Positions 1 through 15,000 of a stretch of DNA of 64,000 nucleotides are shown here, one piece after another. The position numbers and the translations under genes are program-made. The stretch lies in the NCBI GenBank assembly GCA_023374025.1, contig SIJG01000080.1:179941-243940 (forward strand). The letters run 5' to 3'. Source of the DNA: Heterodera schachtii (lineage: Eukaryota > Nematoda > Chromadorea > Rhabditida > Heteroderidae). The notes under the pieces are model-generated. The model was not told the origin of the DNA. It ran no database searches and worked only from the letters and a program-made list of their open reading frames with translations. Every line of letters starts with the position of its first letter. The first letter of the stretch is position 1.

Positions 1-400
1 TGATCAGAAAATAGTTCATTGGCAGACGGGCAGACGCATAGGAGAGGTGTGCGTGCGTCGCTTCGCGACCGTCAGTTGTGTTGTGGGGGGTGTGGGGGGA
101 TGCTCAAGCAGTAGCTGGGCGGCGGGAATTGGGTGGCGTGCGCATCGACCTTTGGGTGCACTTCTTACACTCGGTGCCGCTTTTCAAAAAAGTGTTCAAC
201 ATTTCGACCACACGCAAGCACGTGGGCCAACGATTTTTTAGGGGTCACCCGCCCCTCGGGGATTGCTGTGGTCATTTCGAGGGTGGCCGCGTATTACCCG
301 CCAAGAATACCCCCCCTTATACTACTTACTTTTAAAAGTGCAAAATTAAATTTTGTATCATCAATTGATTTAAAAATTCAATAAATTAATAATTTAAAAG
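1..400. other. GC-rich left edge, no gene recognised
   Basis: This stretch is clearly richer in G and C than the following 20 kb and ends sharply near position 310, where the AT-rich desert begins. Several overlapping plus-strand frames of 64-85 codons are open, but they overlap one another and none has a recognisable motif. It may be the end of a gene or element lying outside the window. Confidence 0.4.
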
Positions 401-2016
401 GAAATGCAAATAAATTGATTGACATTGACATTACAAGCATAATATTTGGCGATTAAAATTGGAGAATCAAAAATATATTTAGTTGAAATGATTAAATATG
501 TGAATTTATATTTGAAAAAAGATAGAAAAGCAAAATATACATTGGTAAAAAGTTATAAAAAAACATCATATTTATTAATAAAGTAAAATGGAATAATTGT
601 AATAATGCCAATAAATGATTATAAAAACTATGTTAGAAATGAAAACAGCGCAACATTATATTAATCTTTTGTCCTCGCAATGAAAATGAACAACACTACA
701 CATTTTCTTTTCAACCACGAGTGAGAGCAGGATAAAAAATAAAAGAAACAATTATTAATATTATTAAATATTTTAAATATGTAAAAAATCCTAATTGTAA
801 AATGTTAAATATTAAAAATTTAACAAATCCTTAAAAATACTAATATCATTATTTAATAAAGATAAACAACAAATCTAAAATTTATTCTAAAGAGTTATCG
901 ACAAAACATAATAGCACAAGATGAGTTCAAGGCAATTAATGTAATTTTATAATGCATAAAAATGTTTTATATAAATAAAGCTAATACGACACATTATATT
1001 TATAAATAAATAAATTAATATTTATTGTAAGAGTTTTTGCAAGTATTCAGATCAAAAATTCTTTAGCGTTTCTATTGTTTTTTTTTGTTTTGTTAATTCT
1101 TGTTTATGTATTATACTTAAGATTTAAATATACATATAAATTAACTAATAATAAAACAAAGTAAGTAGAGTATTAACATAATAGATCTATGATGTAAATA
1201 AAATAAAATGAATTAATTTAAAAATCAAAAAAAAGGCATAAAAAGAAAAAAACACAAAAAATACATGCCTGGATAATACGGCTGTTTTTTAATGATTTTT
1301 AAATAAAATATATTAATATAAAAAGTTGAGACCAATTAAAATATTTCTCAATGTAAATGATTGAGTATTATAATTTTAAAGCCTTTGAATGAATTACTGA
1401 TAATAATTTGGTAATTATTGTTTTTTTATTTTGCATTTTTATTATAGGTTTGGTCAAAAAATTGAAATTAATGAAAATGAAAATATGAAATTTATTAAAA
1501 TTTTTATTTTTTTATATTAATGTATTTCTAAAAGAAATTTGATAATTTATGAAAAATTAATTCATACCCAAATATTTTCAGCTTCAATGAAGAAGGCATA
1601 TTCAGTATTAAGTTTTTTTTTCATTTGTTTAATCATTTTTTCAAAAATAAATAAACTACTAAGAAATATTTCATAGCTTCTTTAAAATATTAGTATTTTT
1701 AAATTGAAAATTATTTATTAAATTTAAATATAATCTTTATAATAAGCATTTTAAATTATTAATAATTGAATATTTTTTAATTAATTTTCAACTTATCTTA
1801 AACTTGAGGTTAAATTTTTTTTAAATAAAAGTATGAAATCTTAAAGTTGTTTTTTTAAATCGTGAATTTTCGAGATACATTTTTTGGTTTATTAATTTTT
1901 AAAATATTTTTAAAGTTATTATAAAAATTAAAAATTATTTATTGATTTTCAAATTCTTACCTTTTCAAAAAAAAATTCGCAGTAAACATTGATTATTTTT
2001 CAAAAAACAAATAATC

Positions 2017-2120
2017 AGAAAGAATTATATAAAAAAATTATAGAAGAAAATTAGAGCTTGTATTATTTTATTTAGGAAATTATATTGACCTGGTCCTTAA
2101 TGAACATATTTATATTTATG
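2017..2120 (+). repeat. dispersed repeat, short copy
   Basis: This segment is nearly identical to 4,727-4,975, including the shared stretch TATTGACCTGGTCCTTAATG. Here the two conserved blocks are almost adjacent, whereas the other copy has about 140 bp between them. The family is not identified. Confidence 0.7.
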
Positions 2121-4726
2121 CAAATCAAAATAAAGAATTTATAAAAAAAAATTCGGTTGGAGAAGTGACATAAAAATCAATTGTGGGTTTTTTGAATTAG
2201 TTCATAAAGAAATGAATAATTTCACCTATCAACAATTTAACTTTACCTAATTATTTAATTTTGATTTTATAAATTTTTTCATTAACAAGCTCAAATATTT
2301 TTTGTTCATTTTTCATAAAAAACTTTTTGAATATTTAAACGTTACTCAACATAAAATAAAATATTTATCAATAACATTTTTTTCTATTCATTCATTATTT
2401 ATTTAAATGATTTAAGACTTTATGTTATCAAAAAACATATTCCTAATTATGATTTATAAAGAAATATGCAGTTATAAATAGGCATATAAATCAAATTTTG
2501 AAAGATTAAAATTATTTCTAAATACAAATAGCTAATTTTCGTTTTATCCATAACTTTTTCATTAAAATTATTTTAATAGAATAAATAAACAAATCAATAA
2601 AGAGAAATGCAAAATTTTTGCTTTCATTATTGATGCTGCCGCCTTATATTTAATTGAAATTCCGTCCGTTAATTTTTACTTTGCGTCGTTTTCTATTGGT
2701 TTTATTAGTAAGGATGGAATTTAAGTCACGAAAAATATTCAATAAGATTCAACTAAAATTTTATAAAAAAATGCTAAAAAGTCACAAAAAAGCAAAAAAG
2801 AAGGTGAAGAAAAATAAAAAAGAAGGTGAAGAAAAATAGCCAAAAGTTATTAAAAACTTTTTAAACATTTTAAACGAATAGCAAGCAATTTAAAAACGAT
2901 TAATTTTAAATAAAAAGGGTAATTTTTAGTAATTGTCACCCCCCGTGGTTCGACATTTGAGGAAACGATTTTCAGGGTATCCCCAATCTTTAGCGATCGC
3001 ATTTTTTATAGTTTTTTTAAATTTTGGCTTTGTATTATGTATTTTTTATTGTTGAGATTTAATGTCAAAGAATCATTTGTTAAGAAATAAAAATATTTTT
3101 TGTCCTGATTTTAATTTTCTATATTTATGCTCTGTTCTCCCACAGTCTGATTGATCTAGCCGAAAATTCCGATAATTTTTTTTAGTTGGATTCTTTAATT
3201 TTTAGTTTAATAGAATGTATTCATTTTAATCCTTTTGTTTTATTTCATTTTCTGTTTGTTTAGTATTTTGAGTTTCAAAATAATTAAAATTTTTAATGAA
3301 AAAGGCTTATTTTCAAACTACAATTAAAATTTATATTCTTACAATTGTTTTAATTTCTTATTTTCCCTAAAATTTATTTATTATCTATTTATTATCTTAA
3401 CAGTTTTTTCATGCATTTTTCAGTAATTGTTAAGTTCGTAAATTTTATTATTTAAGTGAAATTATAATAAAATTAATTAATTTGTTTCCAGAAAATCATT
3501 TATAAAAATAATATATAAATTTTGTATGTTTATTCTCGTATTCACAGTGACTCAATTAATAATGTTTAATAAAGCAAAATAAAACATATAATTGGCTATC
3601 ATATTATTTGAAATAGTTTTTTAAAAGAAATAAAAAATGTTTTAATATATAATTGTTTATTTTATAAATATAAAGAGCCCGACTAATCAAAATTATTTTT
3701 CTTTTTTTCTTGAATTTACTTTAAATCTATCAATAACTTTACAAATTTATATTTATAATTTTATGTGTTTAATTAAATTATTATTAATAAAATTATCTTA
3801 TTTTGCTGACACAGAAAATGAAAAAAATCTGTGACTTACTAGTTTTATTAATTTATAATTCTTTACAGTTATGAATATTTTGTTGCGTTATTTTTTGTGA
3901 CTATTTTGAATAAGACTTTCCAATTATAATGAATTAATTTAATTTTTATTCATTTATTCTCTCGTATATGAGAATTTAAATTTTTCAATTTAATAATTTT
4001 TAAATTATATTTTATGGGTTCTCAATCCCAAATAGCAGAATGGAACTTTTAGCTGAGACTTTGGAGTTCTTGTTTCTTATGTCTGTTAATTTTTAATATA
4101 TAATTTGGTAATATATTTATTTAGTATTTTTGAGCATTTGGTTCTTATTTTTTTATATTTTTTTTAATAAATAAATTTGTAAATTCAAAAGCATACACCT
4201 TCATGTATATTCGTAAAGAAAGAATACCATAATTTCCTTATATCAACTGTAATTTTTCTTTTATTTATTTTTTTCCGTCGCTAATATTTTATATTAAAGG
4301 AATTTTAATCAGTTATATTTATTTGTCTCATTTTTTGTAGAATTAAAACTCCGTATAAAATTTTCATTAATAAATTCTTAATAAATTCATTTGTTGATAT
4401 AATGAATATATTGAATTATTACACACAAAATTAACTTCAAAATAATTATTAGAAATTATAGACCTTGAATATCTATGTGCAAGGCAATATTGTAATAGTT
4501 TACACCATCAATAAACTCATCATTAAAATTAAAATAGTTTGACTTTATTTCTTTATTTAACTTTTAATTCTCTCTATAATACTAATAAAATGCCCATTTA
4601 AGTGTTCGACTCCTCCGAGTAGGCCCTAACTTTTCTATGGAGTGTTAGAAAGCCATATAAATAATTCTATATTTCTATATTGTCATTTTTGAACTTAATT
4701 ATACTCGAAAAATATAAGTAAATAAA

Positions 4727-4975
4727 TAATCAGAAAAAATTATATAAAAAAATTATAGAAGAAAATTAGAGCTAGTATTATTATGTTATTGTTTAAAATA
4801 TTTTATTTGGCTTTTATATTCTCTAATATAAATTATCAAAAAACCATAAAATTATTTCTCAAATACAGAGAATAGTGAGATAATTTTAAATAATAAAAAT
4901 ATGAAGTGGTTTTATATCTAATTATTTAGGAAATTATATTGACCTGGTCCTTAATGAACATATTTATGCAAATCA
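4727..4975 (+). repeat. dispersed repeat, long copy
   Basis: Partner of 2,017-2,120. The left block (ending near GAAAATTAGAGCTAG) and right block (around TTGACCTGGTCCTTAATG) match the other copy, with about 140 bp of extra AT-rich sequence between them. Either this copy gained an insert or the other suffered a deletion. Confidence 0.7.
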
Positions 4976-6279
4976 TTGTTCAAGAAAGTAAAATCTCGGT
5001 ACTAAATCAAACATGATAGCGGAACAATTATACATATAATAATTCTCTTAAATACAGCAAATTTGCACCAATTTAAAAAAATATCAACAAGGAAATAATT
5101 ATTTGCTTTTAAAAAAAGCAAAATAGCCAAATTAATTTAAAATAATAAAAACAAACAATCTTTTCTTCATTAAAATAAATAATAAATGTTTTTTGAAACA
5201 TATAAATTATAGAAAAATATTTTCAAAAATGTCTTCATGAACTATACATATAATACTTCTGCTATCTTACATTTTTTTAAAATAAATAAATACTCTTGTC
5301 TTAAACATCTTAAACAAAAAAAATATAAAAAATAAAATAAAATAGAAATATACGCGGTACGAACATCAGCAAGCGAATGTCCAGCGGATACGAAACAATT
5401 TGTGAATTTAAACTATATAGAAAAAATTATTTTTATCATGAAAACATCGATATATTAAAATAATTAAAAGTTAATTCAAATTTAAAGTAAAATTCAAATT
5501 TAAAAAGCAATTTTATATTAAAACTAATTTTGCAATACAAATTACGAAAAATTGATTAAATGCTACAATTAGTTTACTATCGAATGTGATCATGAACTCA
5601 TAAAAAATGTTAATTATAACAATAGGAGTTAAATTTCCTTTACTTTTCAAAAGAGATTCTCATAATAAAATATGATTAAATAAAACTACACTTGGATGAT
5701 TCGTAAAAACCATAATTGGGTGTTTTTTATTTAATAAATTTCTTTAAACCAGCAATTTTTACCTTTCTTCGTAACATTAAAGAGCCTTTCATTATTTGAT
5801 TACAAAATTGCATTATTGACACATTTAATCCCTCCTGGTTAATTAATTATTATTTTCTAATATTTTAATATAAAATTTTTAGTTTATGGAAGGAACTACA
5901 TTTAATTATACTTTTATTTTTATGTAAAATATTAACTTGATCGTATTCACACGCAATTCGTACTTCTTCTTCAATCGCATTAGGCATCAAAGACATATAC
6001 AATAATTATATTAATCCATTTTCTGTACTCTTACCTTTGTTAATTTTTTTATTATGAAAATTTCATCTTTTTATGTCCCATTAATCGATTGTTTGAGTAT
6101 ATATTATTATTTTATTTATTGATTATGAGTTTATTTTATGTTTTTACTAAATAAGTATAATATTAAAAAAAAATCTATTAATTGCATCGATTTTTCGCTC
6201 TTATTTGATTACTTTTTTGTTTAATTTGCACATAAATGTTTGATGAAACAAATTGCTTTTGATGTACATTTCTCTCGTG

Positions 6280-6425
6280 GTGCGACTTTTGGGGATTTGC
6301 AACTTGGGGACCCGACATTTGGGGACCCGACTTTTGGGTATCCGACATTTGGGGATCGAAGGTCTTTTGGGGATCCGACATTTGGGGAACTCGACATTTG
6401 GGGACCCGACATTTGGGGATTTTAT
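6280..6425 (+). repeat. short-period minisatellite (GACATTTGGGGACCC-like)
   Basis: About eight imperfect tandem copies of a 15-17 bp unit of the form GACATTTGGGGACCC. The unit stands out from its AT-rich surroundings by its G-rich strand. Because the unit is near a multiple of three, both strands stay open and give repetitive Gly/Asp/Pro/Phe translations, which I read as repeat artefacts. Confidence 0.85.
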
Positions 6426-7565
6426 TAAAACTTAAAAATTATTTAAAAATTGTATATTTATGAATATCGCAAATGTATGCACTTTTATGCATATGCCCAT
6501 CTCTATGAATATTATGAGTTATATTCATATGTATGCCTACTCATATGTATGTTTAAGAATATTTTTATTATTTCTCATGTGTGTATATTTTATAAATATA
6601 TTCGGATCCGAAAAAAAGGATAAAATACCAATGTTTGAGATTAGTTAAACTCGAACTCGGTAATTCTAACATTCTTCTAATTGAATATTAAAATAAATTA
6701 TTTTTGGTTAATTGTTGGCCGCTTTGACAAATTTGTCCCACTTTATAAATTAATTATTGTTAAAGTTTAAAGTTGCATCTTTATAAAAAAATTAAAAAAA
6801 GAATATCAAAAAAAAATAAAAAATAAATCAAATGTTTTTAAAAATAATGAATATAAATTTAAAGAAACAAAGCATGTGGTACATTTAATTGCTGTGAAAT
6901 ATAAGAAATAATTTATACTTGAACATAAAAATTAAATAAGAAATCTTTTTAAAAATTTAATTTAAATCTCTTTCTCTCACTCTTTGCCCGCGGGATAATG
7001 GGGGAAATCGATCCCCGTTGCAATTTTTAGCTCAATTATGCTTAAAATAAATCAAGTAACTCATTAAACCTTTTCATTTTCCATATCAATTAGGAGTTAA
7101 AAAAATGACTCACTAACTAAAAAATAATAATTTAATTTATATGCAAATTTGCATTTAATTCGCAAAATTATATCATTTTTTATTTGATTGTAATATTATA
7201 ACCAAATTATTAATATATCCAAAAATTATTGAATGCTGCAAACTCACTGCTAGTTCATTATTACTTGGTTGAAAGAATAAATTACTAGTTTAATTTAATA
7301 ATTCATTTGACGCATAGACTAAAAAATTTAAATTTCTTTCTTACGTGCCTTTTTTATAATTATTCGTAAGCGTGGAACGTTTCAATTGCTTTATAGATTC
7401 AATCAAACATTCATTTTCTTAATGTATAATGAAAATTCTTTGACGATGTAGAATTAAGAAATAATAGAATATTAATTTATTTTTTTATTAATAAAAAAAT
7501 TAATAGTACATATAATTTAGTAATGATTAATTTAATAATGAGCATAATGGTTTATAGATAGATGT
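6426..7565. other. AT-rich intergenic sequence
   Basis: No credible gene. A small GC-richer patch around 6,985-7,015 carries no recognisable signal. Confidence 0.5.
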
Positions 7566-9076
7566 AAATAAAGAAGTTATTATTTAACGAAAGTGATATT
7601 AAAATAGTGCATTATACTATCTCTTGAACAATGGGCTCAAAAAGGTTTTGAAATGGTTGTTTTAAGAATTTTTCTCAAAAGCATTTGCGTGAAGGTTAAA
7701 ATTTTCTAGGTTTTTTTTGGATTGGAATGAAAAATTAAAAATTTTTCCAAGAAAAAATTGAAAGTGCTAAGGTTCATGAAACATTAATTGTCTTTGAAAT
7801 CAATCACTTAAAGATTTCGCCCACGACTTTTTCTTTATCCGATAAGGAGCAATTATATTTAACTTTAATATAAAAGATTTTTTGTTTAAATAAAAAGTTT
7901 TATGTATTTTATCACAATACTTTATTACTTTAGGTATTCAGCCTTTTTTAAAAACTTCTCCGCCAAAAAATAATTTATTTTCTTGTTTATTTTCATGATG
8001 AATTATTAGTCAATTCATTTTAGACAAGCGATTTATTTATGATAATTTATGTGTTTCTTAAATAAGACGCTTGTCTAAAACATTCCTCAATCGTGCCCTG
8101 CTCTCTGTATGAATTCAATTTTTCCATTGCTTTTCCTTTGCCAAAATTTATTATCCGATTAATAGTGCCTTTGTTCTCACAAGAAATTTTGAAGGCGCCA
8201 TCCAACTTTTAAGCAAAGAGATTAAACGTCGGTTTTATTTTTATAAGATAAGACTATAATAAAAATTTGGCTAAAATTAATTAAAATATTTTAAAAAATC
8301 AAAAGAAAAATTGACAATTCGGCATGAGAAAAGATAGTTTTTTTATTTCAGCTCTTATTTTAAATTATTGATGAAGCAGCATTGATTAATTAATCTAAGA
8401 AATTACGAGAATAAAAATTATTTTATTAAAAAATATAACTTTTTATTTAAATAAAATAATATTATACGAAATATTAGAGTTTTTGTACATTAATACAAAA
8501 AATAAAGACAAAAGAATATATTATTTCTTTTCAAATTTAAAGCATAATAGTTGGGATGTAAATTATATGTCTTTTTTAAGAAAACAAAAAATTATGGTCT
8601 CAATAGACGAAAAAATTTCATGAACAACTATTACTAAAAAAAAAAATATTAGTTGACTAGTATATTTTAATTAATTATAATTGTAAAACCATTAAATAAT
8701 TTAAAATGCTATAAAAATAAAATCGACGTTTAATCTATTTGCTTAAAAGTTAGATGGCGCCTTCAAATTCCTTGAGAGAACATAAAATGAATTGACTAAT
8801 AATTCATCATGAAAATAATTAAGAAGAAAATAATTTATTTTTTGGCGGATGAGTTTTTAAAATGCTGAATACTTAAATTAATAAAATATTGTGACAAAAA
8901 TACTTAAAACTTTTTGTTTAAACAAAAAAACCTAAAAAATTTTAACCTTCACGCAAATGCTTTTGAGAAAAATTCTTAAAACAACCATTTCAAAAACCTT
9001 TTTGAGCCCATTATTCAAGAGATACTATTATGCACTATTTTAATATCACTTTCGTTAAATAATAACTTCTTTATTT
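7566..9076. mobile_element. foldback transposon-like element with long inverted arms
   Basis: The two ends are near-identical inverted copies. The left end starts AAATAAAGAAGTTATT and the right end finishes with its reverse complement. The outermost 150 bp of each arm differ by only a few bases. Inverted similarity continues inward to about 8,250 and 8,700, giving arms of roughly 400-700 bp around a unique AT-rich centre. No long open frame is present, so it would be non-autonomous. The left arm carries about 150 bp absent from the right arm. Family and target-site duplication are unclear. Confidence 0.8.
8023..8175. mobile_element. insert found only in the left arm of the foldback element
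   Basis: Comparing the arms, the left arm reads through AATTCATTTTA into about 150 bp missing from the right arm, then resumes at GTTCTC and GAAGGCGCC. The insert begins with a small inverted repeat (GACAAGCG at about 8,023 and CGCTTGTC near 8,075). It is best explained as a nested insertion after the arms formed, or a deletion from the right arm. Confidence 0.5.
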
Positions 9077-12000
9077 GAGTTTGCAAGATTCAATAATTTA
9101 CAACAAATATTCATATAGATTATTATTGGCTTCCCTGCAAAATGCAATCAAGATAAGTGGGGTTATTGTTCTACATTATTATAAAAATTGAAAATAATTT
9201 TTAAATAATATTCTATTTATTTATTTTCGTTATAGCATAAATTCATTTCTCTCTCTGTTATGAGCTGGTTTTCTTTCGAAACTGACCTGGTTTCTTCTTC
9301 ATATAATATTGGATATTTTGGTAAATTAAAATTAAGACATTAGACCACTTAAATTTTATTTTTAAGTTTTTTAACAATCGCGTTGTCTGCTTCAAACGTT
9401 GGATTGCTTGGATTGCTTATAATTCAGTTTTTAATAACGTTATTATGTTTAAATTTAATTTTGAAACATTAATATTTAGAAAGAAATTAAAATAATTAAA
9501 TAATAGCTTGGTTATATATCGCTTATTTTTCTGTAACTATTATTTTTTATTACAATAAAACAATATTTATTTATTTGTTTTTCTCTAAATAATAAATAAT
9601 TTACATCAACTTAAGTTTATTTCGTAAAAATCTTTGTTAATTATTTAGATGTTACAATTCTTATTTCTCAAGCTTCATTATTCAAATGTTTTATATTTAA
9701 TTGTTAAACAAAATGTTTATAATCGAAATCTTTTTTGTTTGCAATACTCATAAATTTTATTCAGGCAGTAAAGTTGGGTAATAAACTTGTTTATTATTAA
9801 ATATGCACTTGTTTATTTAAATTTCCAATTTAAAATATCTATTTATTTTATTTTTACAAAAAAGATATTTTGTTAAATTCAAATTAAGAATTATTATTTA
9901 AATTAAAATTTAATAAATATTTATTAAAGGTTCTTTGTCGGTTATCTTCTGTCTAAAAATTGTTTTTTTAATACAGAAATTAAACAGTTTATTTATTTTC
10001 TTTTCTGTAAATTATAAAAATTTACACCAAAAACAATTAAATTCTTTGTTATGGGTAAATTGTTTATTGATTTATAAACATGTACAGTTTTTAATATTTC
10101 TATTTGTTTTTTGATTTTATTTAAAAACCTGTTCAATTCCATTAAAAAATTTATTATTATTTATTTGTCAACATTGCAACAACATAATAAGAATTAATTT
10201 ATTAGTTAACATTTTGCATCACAACAATTATGCACTGATCATAGAACATCGAGTCTAAATATATATATATATATATATATATAATATCATTTGTTAAATT
10301 TCTACATTTAAAATAGCGATAACATCGAGACCATTTTGAAAGTTGTGTCTCATTTTTCAAATAATATTTTTTTTAAATCACATACAGTTTAATACTACTC
10401 AGGTGTTTAAATATGAATTATAAATAATACTTACTTTTTTTACTCAAAACAATATTTTATTAATATTAATCTTTATAAAAAAAGAAATGTTTGATTATAC
10501 AATGAAAAAATTTAATATCAATTAAAAGTTTTAACATAAACAAATAAATTTATTTTAAAAATTTTATAAATTAAAATAAATAAGGCAAAATTACGATTAT
10601 TATTTCTCATATACAACATTCATTTACAAGACTTGTCAATTTTCTCGCGGGTCTTTTTCAATTATTTAGAGCAATACCAGAATTGAAATGAGTAATTCAT
10701 AATATTCTTAAATTATTATTAATTTTAAATTTAGGATTGGCTTTTTTATTATGATACATTTTTAATAAGTTTCTGTTGTGAGATTTCTTTACATTTTAGT
10801 GTTCTATGATTGCTTAATTTTCTATTAAAATTACTATGTCCTTTTATTCCATAGCATTTCCCAACTCTAATATTTAACTGAATGCGGAATGCAACAATTT
10901 ATTAAAATAATTTAAGGTGTTTCTTGAAAATTTTAGTATAAAAAGGCTTTAAATTATTAAATCCACAATGTTTGTTTTTATTTTACACAATTTATTTTTA
11001 ATCGATTTATAAAATATTTAAACTGTGCAACGCATAATATTTAAATTTGAATAGTCGGTAAGCGTAGAAAATAATTAGAAAACTTAATAAGACTTCTGAA
11101 CAATAAACGTTCTATAAATATATTAGTATCTTTCTAATATTATTTCATTTCATTTAAATTAACTCTATTGATTGATAAAATTCTTTTTTGTCTTTAATTT
11201 AATTTTTAATTTGATCTAATAAAATGTTTCTTTTTTTGTCTTAGTAATAGTACCAGCACTCAGAATGACTATATGAATCATAGCATTGGGTTCAGTTATT
11301 GTTTTATGAATTTTTATTCTTTCATATTCTAATGTTTTAAGTATTTTGTAAAGAAATGAATAATTTAAGTGAATTTGTCTATAATTATAGACTATATTAA
11401 TTATTTAAATCTAAATTAGATCAAATATAAAATGTATAAATTTTTTATCGATATGTTTTTATTTTTATATTGTTGATGAAAAATTTATGCTAAATTATTT
11501 TAAAATTGTATTTTTTTGTTTATCAATATGAAAATTGGATCAAGAACAACTCGTAAAAAAACAATAAAGTCAAATATGTCAAAAAAACTATCAAAAATAG
11601 GAATATATTTTTTATATTATAGAAAAAATTTGAAGGCCTGAAAAAAGTTTGTCAATTTTTTTTACTAATTCCTCATTTAAGCCAAATAATAAAAGTTATA
11701 AAAAAAAAATTAAAAAATCATTATAATCAATACTCGTTTGAATTCAAAAAATTGAAATAAGCTTTTAGAAAAAAACCAGTTACTAAAATTTATTCAAATT
11801 ATGTTGTGATAAACATAGTTAATGGCAAAGCACATTAATTCAATATTGTATACAAGAAATGCCAAAAATAGCCAGTTTTTGGGTCAAATTTTAAATTTTT
11901 ATATGAATTTTGCCATATTTTTCTGAAATTTTTTATTTGAAATATTCCTATCCCTTCTCCCAAATTTACATAAAGGATTTGAATGCTCGGATTTCCACTT

Positions 12001-15000
12001 TTTGAAAATGAAAATTTGATTCTTTTTATGGATTTGGCTTTAAATGTGCTGTTATGGGAAGTGAACGGATTGAGCAGCGGACGGTTAAACACGATGCATA
12101 AAGATCGATAAAAAGGAAAGGGTGCCATTTTTAATTTTGTTTTAATTCAAAAATTTTAATGAAACTTATTTTAAATTAATGTAATGACTTAAGTCAAAAT
12201 TTCTGCAAAAACAGGAATATAAATAAAATATATAAAAAACAAGAGTCTCACTAAACTATACTAAATGTTTCAGTGGGAAATCGAGAAACTCCCAACTGAG
12301 ATCAAACTCTAATTTATTCTTTATAATTAATAAAATCATATTAAATAAACGAATTAATCAAAATATTGATTAATTTTTTTCGAAATATACGATTTTTAGC
12401 ATAACAAAAAAAAATTTTACATCAGATTTTGTTTGTATATTAGAAAATATAATTTTTAGTTATTATCAATGAATCATTAATTATATAAAAAAATTTAAAA
12501 AAAAAACTAATTATGAATGATAAAAAAGAAAAGATATTAAGAAATTCAATCGTGGAAAGTGACCAAATTTTGATTATTCATTAAATTATTAAGAAAATAA
12601 CTTGCAAATTATTTTGCATAAAATTCCAGAGGCTTCAATTTGCTTAAATTATTTTTATTTATCTAGGCTTTATTTTATTTATTTAATATTCATAAATTAT
12701 CTTTTTCATTCGTTTTCCCGTGATAAGTGGAAATCTTTAATTATATTTTTTTAATTTGTTTAGGTTTTTAATTAATTAAAAAATTTGATTTACAAATGCA
12801 GAAGTTCGTCGTTAATTAATGTCAACTGCAGATCAATTAACGCAATAATAAAATCTCTTTTATTCGATATTTTAAAAGCTATTATTTTTTTTCATTATTC
12901 CACTTGTAAATTTCAAAAAAGCATTCACTATAGTGTTTTATTTTTATATTTATTTATAAATTAATGTATTTATTTTTCTAATAAATTTTTAATGAAGAAA
13001 AAATAAAATTAAAATTTCTTTTAATTTTTATATAATATGATTATTTTTAAAAACATCTTTTTATTCAAACAAAGCAATCATCATCAGTTTTATTGTCTAT
13101 GTTTTTAATTAGTTGGATAAAAGTTTATCATTTTTTATTAATGATTAATCTGTAGAGGATTATCAATTATTTAATTGCAAGATTGGCTTTTTCCAAAACT
13201 TTTTGATAATGATTTTTCCGATTAGAAATGCAAATACATTCAATAAAAATAAATCATCTTTAAACAGAATGACCATTTAATTATAATTAGCTCATTTTTA
13301 TGCAAATTTTAAATGTTTTTTTTGTTTATTTAATATGCAAATTAAAAGCAAATTAAAAATAAATTAACTTTATTTTTTATCATTACAATCAATGTATGAA
13401 AAAGCAGTGATAAGATACTAGCCAGAGTAGAATTCGTGCACTTGAAATTTGTTTTCAATTAATGTCTTAATGTCTTCATGAATTTTTATTTTTATTTCAT
13501 AATTGAATGCTTTTTTGTATTTATTATAGCATATATTACGCGTTTTTCATCAAATGAATTTTAATAAAATATAATTAAAACAATGAATTTTATTTTTAAG
13601 CATAACGATAGTTACATACATGTTTGGACATTTGGATCACGAACCTGCCTCATGAGTATCAATGTGTTAGAATTATCAATTTAGAAATTAAATAAAGATA
13701 ATTTTATTATAAATTAATAACCAAAATTATGCTTGTTATTGAATTTTAATATGCATACAGAAGCAAACAATTTTAATCATAAAATCAAATTTGTTAAAAA
13801 GCGTATTTCGAGATTTAAATTTGCAAAAAATAATTATAAAACGAAAAAAGAAATATAACAAATCGTGCTTATATATAAAACTATAATAATAACAATTCAG
13901 AGTTCTTCCGGGATGCATTAGCATTAATGTTAAGAATTTAAAAATTAGAGATAAATATTGGTTATTTTCAAATGAAAAAGCGATTAATCAGTAAATTTTA
14001 TTTAAAAGAAATATAAATAAGAATATGAAAAATGATCTCGCGACTCCAGTAGTGAATGAGACATGAAATTAAAAGAATTTAACATAAAACCAATTTTATA
14101 TAGATAATATCTCACTGATAGAAAAATTTATAATTAGCTTTATTATTTTTTTGATAATTATGAAATATTTATTCGGTTTTATTTTGTTTGTTTTTGGTTT
14201 TTAATAATAAAGCAATGAAATACTATTATTTTTATATGCCATCAAGCTGAACATTTAATACCTCGAATTCACTGACTTCATTTGAAATTAATTAGTCATT
14301 TTTATTTAGTCAAGGAATTTTTTGTCTAATCAAATAAATTATCCTATCAATTAACTTTTCTGGTAAAATTGTTAAATCGCTTATAGATTAAATTAATAGT
14401 GTAAAATATACTGCTTTTTTCTATTCATTTCATGCTTTTAAGAATCACTAGAAATTTTGCTGGAACATTTCTTAATATAAAGTGGTATCAGTATAAAATT
14501 TCTGACATTCAATTTTGTTTATACAAACATTCATGTGTTCATTAAAAACTTGAAAATTCATCTAAATATTTTAATGAAGTTGTGGATTTTTTAAAAATTA
14601 TGGATTATCGAAACTTATGAAATAGAATGAAAGCCCATAAGTATTTTTATGCAAAAGGAAAATCAGCAATATTTTAAACTTCGCGAAATTTGCTTTATAT
14701 TTTTATACTTCCCAATTATAATGTTGGTTCCTATATTTTATAATTATAATATTACTAATTTTTTGTTTTTATTTTCCATTTTATATAGTAATCACCAGGA
14801 ATAGGATTTTTAGGTGCATAAAACTTAAATTTTGCTCAAGTTTTTGGTAAAACTCTTTTACAAAAAACCGCCAATTTTTAAAATTTAAATTAATCTTTTG
14901 CACACGGTTGGAAGATAAATAACAAAACATTATCCATGCTTATTTATTCTGTATTTAGAATTAAATTGACGGAATAGGAGAATGAAAAAATCCATTATTT

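Larger units (their letters stand above)
400..6239. other. AT-rich intergenic desert
   Basis: Extremely AT-rich sequence with frequent stop codons in every frame and many A and T runs. The one notable open frame (2,654-2,839 plus) is a lysine-rich low-complexity run and is not credible as a gene. The only structure I can support is the repeat pair listed separately. Confidence 0.6.

Noticed and set aside
4590..4625. GTTCGACTCC resembling a B box
   Set aside because: No A box or pairing arms around it; likely chance.
11835..12128. 97-codon minus-strand frame
   Set aside because: No motif, AT-driven composition and no neighbouring exon; not enough to call a gene.
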